Assembly: GCA_934230965.1 (NCBI GenBank)
Contig: CAKQFW010000044.1
Coordinates: 1-11,436, forward strand
Length of the DNA: 11,436 bases
Reading direction: 5' to 3'
From: an uncultured Prevotella sp.
GTDB taxonomy: Bacteria; Bacteroidota; Bacteroidia; Bacteroidales; Bacteroidaceae
The translations under genes and the position numbers were made by a program. The notes beneath the pieces were generated by a model. That model was not told the DNA's origin. It made no database searches and worked only from the letters and a program-made list of their open reading frames with translations. Shown piece after piece: positions 7,724 through 11,436 of the stretch (within the stretch, counting starts at the first letter, position 1; the number at the start of each line of letters is the position of its first letter).

Positions 7724-8745
7724 TTCTTCTTTGTAAAAATACGAATATTTTTCAGTCGCTTATTTTTAGCCTCAAGCACACATATCTCAGCCGCTAATAA
7801 GAACAACACTAACCACGCCAATGCCTGAAACTGCTCATTATATTCGCTATATACCACACTTTCAGTTTGGCCTTTTTGTAATTTAGCTAGTTCATTATTC
7901 AGTTTTTCCTGGGCGTCGTTAGTATTATCTACATGAATATAAGTACCACTACCAGCTTGCGCTATCTCACGGCACATCGATTCATTAAGAGCCGACATCA
8001 CCGTGTTGCCTGTGTTATCGGTCAAGTATTCGCCATTACCCAATGGAATGGGGGCACCCTTTGTACTACCCACGCCTAGGATAAACACATTTGCGCCTTT
8101 TTTCTTAGCAGCCTTAGCAGCCTCAACCACTCCCCCTTCATGGTTTTCGCCATCGGTTATAACGATGATGGCGCGTCCCACGTTAGCTTGTTGTGTAAAG
8201 CTGTTCGTAGCAAGATTTAAAGCACGTGCAATATCGGTGCCTTGCGTTTCGATAAGCGAAGGTGAAATGTTTTGTAAGAACATCTTTGCCGACACATAAT
8301 CGCTGGTGATAGGTAGCTGTACGAAAGCATCGCCAGCAAACACAATTAGCCCTATTTTATCATTTGTAAAGTTGTCTACCATGTTCTCTACCAGCATTTT
8401 CGACTTCTCTAATCGCGAGGGCACTACGTCTTGCGCTAACATTGAATTACTGATGTCCATACAAATAATCGTCTCAATGCCATTACGGCTTTCGTTACTC
8501 ACCTTCGAACCCATTTGTGGGCGAGCTAACATCACCACAACGATAGCGATAGCTGCAGTGAATAAAATAAACTTAGCATACGATCTTTTTGCCGACACAT
8601 CAGGCATCAATCCTTTTATCAAGGCGAGGTCGCCAAAACGGCGTAACCGATGCTTACGATATCGGTCTGACACCCAGCGCAATGCAAACATTGCGGGAAT
8701 GAGTATCAACAGGATGAGATATTGTGGATTTTCAAATCTGAACAT
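7720..8745 (-). CDS. batB: BatB, membrane-anchored von Willebrand A protein
   Basis: A 341-residue membrane protein with two N-terminal hydrophobic segments (about 10-24 and 57-75), a VWA domain (about 90-285) and a C-terminal membrane segment (about 308-325). The metal-ion-dependent adhesion site is complete: DxSxS as Asp97-Ser99-Ser101 in MDISNSM, Thr170 in ETQGTDIARAL and Asp198 in ITDGENHEGG. The stretch MLARPQMGSK after the second segment and the MLAQDVVPSRLEKSK after MIDAS are typical of BatA/BatB. VWA proteins next to MoxR ATPases are thought to present substrates or act as metal-dependent scaffolds. It is a paralogue of BatA, sharing the same layout but differing in the insert after the VWA strand (APIPLGNGEYLTDNTGN). 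The stop overlaps the batC start by four bases. A 95-base gap separates it from batA. Confidence 0.94.
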   Translation of the reverse strand: MFRFENPQYLILLILIPAMFALRWVSDRYRKHRLRRFGDLALIKGLMPDVSAKRSYAKFILFTAAIAIVVVMLARPQMGSKVSNESRNGIETIICMDISNSMLAQDVVPSRLEKSKMLVENMVDNFTNDKIGLIVFAGDAFVQLPITSDYVSAKMFLQNISPSLIETQGTDIARALNLATNSFTQQANVGRAIIVITDGENHEGGVVEAAKAAKKKGANVFILGVGSTKGAPIPLGNGEYLTDNTGNTVMSALNESMCREIAQAGSGTYIHVDNTNDAQEKLNNELAKLQKGQTESVVYSEYNEQFQALAWLVLFLLAAEICVLEAKNKRLKNIRIFTKKK

Positions 8746-8840
8746 GTGCGTTTACTATATTGTACTTTAATTATTGTACCTTCTTTTTAAATTAAACCAT
8801 TCATTGTTATTTAACAAACGGTTGTCTTGGGGATATACAC
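8746..8840 (-). promoter_or_regulatory. batA-batB gap with a possible weak promoter and a TATTGTAC direct repeat
   Basis: At 95 bases this is the longest gap inside the bat cluster, where other junctions are 22 bases or less. It is very AT-rich. On the minus strand TTTG (8819-8816) is followed about 20 bases on by TAATTTAA, a partial match to the Bacteroidota -33 TTTG / -7 TAnnTTTG promoter; the -7 half lacks the final TG. Nearer the batB start an 8-base direct repeat TATTGTAC (8758-8765 and 8772-8779) recurs with a 14-base period. The spacing could allow separate expression of batB onward, but the evidence is slim. Confidence 0.2.
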
Positions 8841-9839
8841 TTATGGCATACGACGCAACACCCAAGTGCGCAATATCCATTCAAGCATCAACATGATAAG
8901 CAGTGCCAAGGCAAAGGGCTGGTAAGCTTCATAACGTTTGGAAAATTTCTTCACATCAAGTTTGGTCTTCTCCAGCTGATCTATTTCCTTGTATATTTGC
9001 TTCAACTGCTTATCATTTGTTGCGCGATAGAACTTACCATCAGTGGTAGCAGCAATATCACTTAAGGTGCGCGTGTCGATCTCAACAGGTATCTTTACAT
9101 ATTGCACACCACCAGCTACAGGCATAGGATAAGGAGCCACCTTATTGGTACCAACACCAATGGTGTAAACCCTAATACCAAAACTCTTTGCTATCTGCGC
9201 ACTGGTAAGCGGCGAGAGGTCGCCCATATTGTTACTACCATCGGTGAGAAGGATAACCACTTTGCTCTTCGCCTTCGAATTTTTAAGTCGAGACACAGCA
9301 TTAGCCAATCCCATACCAATAGCGGTACCATCTTGTATCAACCCACGTGCAGCAATGTCAGTACGTACATTTTGCAAAAGGTTAAGCAGCGAGGCATGGT
9401 CAACAGTCATAGGGCACTGCGTAAAAGCTTCGCCCGCAAAAATAGTTAGACCGATGTTATCGTTCTGTCGGTCAGAAATAAACTCTGCGGCCACAGCTTT
9501 TGCTGCCTCCAAGCGGTTTGGATGTAAGTCTTCAGCAAGCATTGAGGTCGACACATCCATTGCCAACATAATGTCAATGCCCTCTACAGAGCGTTTATCC
9601 CACGAATTACGAGTTTGCGGCCGTGCCATTATGCATACCAAAAGCACAAAAGCAACACACCGCAATATCATTGGTAAGTGTATAATGCGCACTCTCCAAC
9701 TTTTCGGAGCGTAATCGTAGGCATGAGTGTCGCTCATGCGCAAGGTGGGCTCACTGTTCTTTCTGTATAAGAAATACCATAATAAATAAGGTATTAACAG
9801 AAGTAGGAGCAAAAAATATTCTTTGTCTGCAAATTCCAT
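8841..9839 (-). CDS. batA: BatA, membrane-anchored von Willebrand A protein
   Basis: A 332-residue membrane protein built like BatB: hydrophobic segments at about 9-25 and 53-72, a VWA domain at about 87-290, and a C-terminal membrane segment at about 306-325. The MIDAS is complete, with Asp95-Ser97-Ser99 in MDVSTSM, Thr172 in QDGTAIGMGL and Asp200 in LLTDGSNN. The MARPQTRNSWDKRSVEGIDI stretch between the second membrane segment and the VWA fold is typical of the BatA family. By membrane layout, the VWA domain lies between the second and last membrane segments, and with a short N-terminus outside it most likely faces the periplasm. The start ATG lies one base after the stop of the upstream gene, so the two are almost certainly translated from one message. 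BatA and BatB probably work as a pair with the TPR proteins. Confidence 0.94.
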   Translation of the reverse strand: MEFADKEYFLLLLLLIPYLLWYFLYRKNSEPTLRMSDTHAYDYAPKSWRVRIIHLPMILRCVAFVLLVCIMARPQTRNSWDKRSVEGIDIMLAMDVSTSMLAEDLHPNRLEAAKAVAAEFISDRQNDNIGLTIFAGEAFTQCPMTVDHASLLNLLQNVRTDIAARGLIQDGTAIGMGLANAVSRLKNSKAKSKVVILLTDGSNNMGDLSPLTSAQIAKSFGIRVYTIGVGTNKVAPYPMPVAGGVQYVKIPVEIDTRTLSDIAATTDGKFYRATNDKQLKQIYKEIDQLEKTKLDVKKFSKRYEAYQPFALALLIMLMLEWILRTWVLRRMP

Positions 9840-9840
9840 G

Positions 9841-10917
9841 TTAAATCATCAGCAAATAAATATGGTAAAACACATATACTGCGATGCCAACAGCGGCGAT
9901 TGCCACTGCCGCAATAATACTCTTAATGACAATGCGGTTATTACGGCTACGCACATCATCATCGCTCAGTGTGGGCACTATTTTCTCTTCGGTAGGCAGA
10001 CTTTCGTTCTTTGTCTGGTCGATAAAGTTGATGGCATTCACGAGATTCATGTCATTCTCATTCAGCAATGTAGAGTATTTTGCAAATTTCACCAAATCGG
10101 CTGTTTGGAACAACTCTCGCAGTTCGTCCATCATCTTTTGGTCGCCATTCTGCTGCAAATGATATAAGATCTCGGTTGTGGTCATCTCCATTGCATTGAA
10201 GCCAAAACGTTCCTGAATATACTGACGCAAGGTATCGGTAAGCAACGTATAATACGTTTTTTGATCTTCTGACGACACCATCTTGTCGGCCTTCAGCTGG
10301 TCAATGGCTTTCATAGCCTTTTGGTGTGGCAACACCTTCTTCACGATACGTATACGTGTGATAACGGGCTTGTTCTGTTTCAGTCTTACGATAAGGTAGA
10401 ACATTGCACATCCTAACAGCACCAATACAAATGACAGCCAGAAAACAGGCTCCCACTCGTCCCACAAGAACGGATTGTCTTGAACATCCTTTGGCGGGAA
10501 GAATTTCTCTGGATGAATAGTATCTACATCTATCGTCAACACCTTCAGTGCGAGCTGATTAGTGCTATACGGTTTGCCATTTACCTTTATTGTAAGCGAA
10601 GGTATAGCATAGGCTTTTTCGTCGAAACTGGTAAGAAGGTATTTTTTGGTCAACACCTCATTACCATTTGATGCGTCGGCAGACGATTCGGTTTGTTCCA
10701 GCACCTCAACACCAGGCGTGATATACTGTGATCGTTCAAATTTCGGAAACTCAACCTTAGCTCCCTTCGGTGCCGTTACGTTTACCTCAAGACCCGTTTG
10801 TTGGCCCACAAAGATAGCCATTGAGTCGAGTTTAGCCTCAACGCTAACCTGCGCCCAAAGAGTTGTTGACAGTGTCAACAAGCATACATATAAAGTGAGT
10901 ATACGTTTAAAATTCAT
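9841..10917 (-). CDS. Bat-cluster membrane protein with BatD-like layout, between DUF58 and batA
   Basis: A 358-residue protein with a signal peptide (1-22, cleavage near LWA/QV), a periplasmic beta-rich domain (about 23-135, with VGQQTGLEVNVTAPKGAKVEFP and AYAIPSLTIKVNGKPY), a membrane segment (about 157-178), a cytoplasmic helical domain (about 190-300) and a second membrane segment (about 330-352). The periplasmic part and the cytoplasmic helices resemble BatD at small scale: TYYTLLTDTLRQYIQERF and TADLVKFAKYS have counterparts in BatD at about 514-530 and 565-575. Proteins in this position in Bacteroidota bat operons are usually annotated as hypothetical or DUF4381-like; I assign no symbol. 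The long proline/acidic linker PPKDVQDNPFLWDEWEP precedes the membrane. It starts 18 bases after the DUF58 gene and ends one base before batA, so it belongs to the operon. Its function is probably structural, in the Bat complex. Confidence 0.82.
   Translation of the reverse strand: MNFKRILTLYVCLLTLSTTLWAQVSVEAKLDSMAIFVGQQTGLEVNVTAPKGAKVEFPKFERSQYITPGVEVLEQTESSADASNGNEVLTKKYLLTSFDEKAYAIPSLTIKVNGKPYSTNQLALKVLTIDVDTIHPEKFFPPKDVQDNPFLWDEWEPVFWLSFVLVLLGCAMFYLIVRLKQNKPVITRIRIVKKVLPHQKAMKAIDQLKADKMVSSEDQKTYYTLLTDTLRQYIQERFGFNAMEMTTTEILYHLQQNGDQKMMDELRELFQTADLVKFAKYSTLLNENDMNLVNAINFIDQTKNESLPTEEKIVPTLSDDDVRSRNNRIVIKSIIAAVAIAAVGIAVYVFYHIYLLMI
10863..10881. repeat. Perfect 19-base palindrome near the start of the gene before batA
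   Basis: The sequence TTGTTGACAGTGTCAACAA has 9-base arms (10863-10871 and 10873-10881) that are exact reverse complements around one central base. It lies in codons 13-19 of the gene at 9841-10917, encoding part of the signal peptide. The symmetry resembles a dimeric-regulator operator, or it could form an RNA hairpin near the translation start, although a one-base loop would have to open. No specific regulator is recognised. Confidence 0.4.
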
Positions 10918-10935
10918 AATGCGATAAAATAATGA

Positions 10936-11436
10936 TCAGCTGCGCGATGCAAAAAGCAACATCATTTGCTTGACATAATCCTCGTCAGTAGCCACCGATA
11001 CCCAGTCAACATTACTCTTAGCAAAAGTCTGCCGAAGCATTTCCTCGCGTTCCATCCAATAGCGAGTATGTGCCTGTCTCAGTTTCTTCGACGAGGTGTC
11101 GATATAGATGTCGTGTCCTGTTTCTGCGTCGCGCACCTTAATAAGTCCCACATTGGGCAGCTCTTTAGCACGCTTATCATATATCTGTATAGCTGCAACA
11201 TCGTGTTTACGATTGGCAATCTGCAACACTTTTGAGAAATCGGCCCGCGTATAGAAGTCGCTCAAAACGAATGCCGTGCACCGGCGTTTCATCACGCGTG
11301 TAAGATATTCGAGCGCCATACCCACATCGGTTTTCTGACTTTGTGGATGAAAGTCGAGCATCTCGCGTATGATATACAAGATATGCTTACGCCCCTTCTG
11401 CGGGGGGATATACTTTTCAATACGGTCAGAGAAGAA
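10936..11436 (-). CDS. DUF58 protein, 5' part cut off by the window
   Basis: The frame is open from the right edge to a TGA at 10938-10936, giving the last 166 residues of a DUF58 protein. The visible part begins FFSDRIEKYIPPQKGRKHIL, which matches the conserved region just before the C-terminal half of DUF58 proteins, and continues with HPQSQKTDVGMALEYL and CTAFVLSDFYT, which belong to their VWA-like fold. The true start lies beyond the window; the TTG at 11379 is only an internal codon, since coding similarity continues upstream of it. No membrane segment is visible in this part, so it is probably cytoplasmic. DUF58 genes usually follow a MoxR AAA+ ATPase gene and precede the VWA genes, so a moxR-like gene is expected just upstream. 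The gene ends 18 bases before the next one. Confidence 0.9.
   Translation of the reverse strand, partial: FFSDRIEKYIPPQKGRKHILYIIREMLDFHPQSQKTDVGMALEYLTRVMKRRCTAFVLSDFYTRADFSKVLQIANRKHDVAAIQIYDKRAKELPNVGLIKVRDAETGHDIYIDTSSKKLRQAHTRYWMEREEMLRQTFAKSNVDWVSVATDEDYVKQMMLLFASRS

Noticed and set aside
9145..9166. Two adjoining short palindromes (TTGGTACCAA and ACACCAATGGTGT) inside batA
   Set aside because: Arms are only five and six bases, within a coding stretch, so chance is a sufficient explanation.
9229..9714. Plus-strand open frame of 161 codons opposite batA, and similar ones opposite batB (8306-8770) and batD (5897-6370)
   Set aside because: They lie antisense to clear, well-conserved genes, show no recognisable domain and have the composition expected of a mirrored coding frame.
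10936..11379. DUF58 gene starting at the TTG at 11379
   Set aside because: The frame stays open to the window edge and the upstream residues (FFSDRIEKYIPPQKGRKHI) match the family, so the gene is truncated by the window rather than starting there.
1..11436. A wholly new defence or mobile system
   Set aside because: All genes fall into known families, there are no transposases, integrases, toxin-antitoxin pairs or CRISPR repeats, and base composition looks even across the window.

Overview
The window holds a run of bacterial genes that all read on the minus strand, so transcription runs from the right edge to the left edge. Gene content and style point to Bacteroidota, most likely Bacteroidales and Prevotella-like. 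The evidence is a complete Bat (Bacteroides aerotolerance) gene set, a DUF2027-Smr protein typical of that phylum, a long Bacteroidota-type QueA of 406 residues, moderate-to-low GC, and weak Shine-Dalgarno sequences. The genus is an inference from protein style only.

Right to left, in transcription order, the first part (11436 to 4450) is the Bat cluster. It contains the C-terminal part of a DUF58 protein (cut by the right edge), an anchored protein with two membrane segments and a signal peptide, BatA and BatB (paired membrane-anchored von Willebrand A proteins, both with complete MIDAS sites), BatC (secreted TPR protein with a Q/N/K-rich tail), and one 859-residue protein that joins BatD and BatE. 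Families of this type normally sit downstream of a MoxR AAA+ ATPase gene, which would lie just outside the right edge. Together they would form an envelope complex in which VWA, Ig-like, TPR and SH3 modules face the periplasm and connect through membrane segments to a cytoplasmic MoxR/DUF58 module. The exact molecular task of the complex is not settled.

The second part (4363 to 1) holds four genes that look unrelated in function: a PAP2-type membrane phosphatase, queA (queuosine synthesis in tRNA), a DUF2027-Smr protein, and nadE (glutamine-dependent NAD+ synthetase, cut by the left edge inside its synthetase domain). These look like co-directional housekeeping neighbours rather than part of the Bat system.

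Gene packing is tight. Several junctions overlap or are 1 to 33 bases apart; the largest gaps are 95 bases (batA-batB), 86 bases (PAP2-batDE, counted from the ATG start of PAP2) and 64 bases (DUF2027-queA). No stretch above 300 bases lacks a gene. I see no tRNA, rRNA, CRISPR array, insertion sequence or prophage gene.

The system is a known type. The features that most deserve a second look are the batD-batE fusion, whose junction carries an A7 tract followed directly by a small hairpin; a perfect 19-base palindrome at the start of the gene upstream of batA; and similarity between the cytoplasmic domains of BatD and the protein upstream of BatA.
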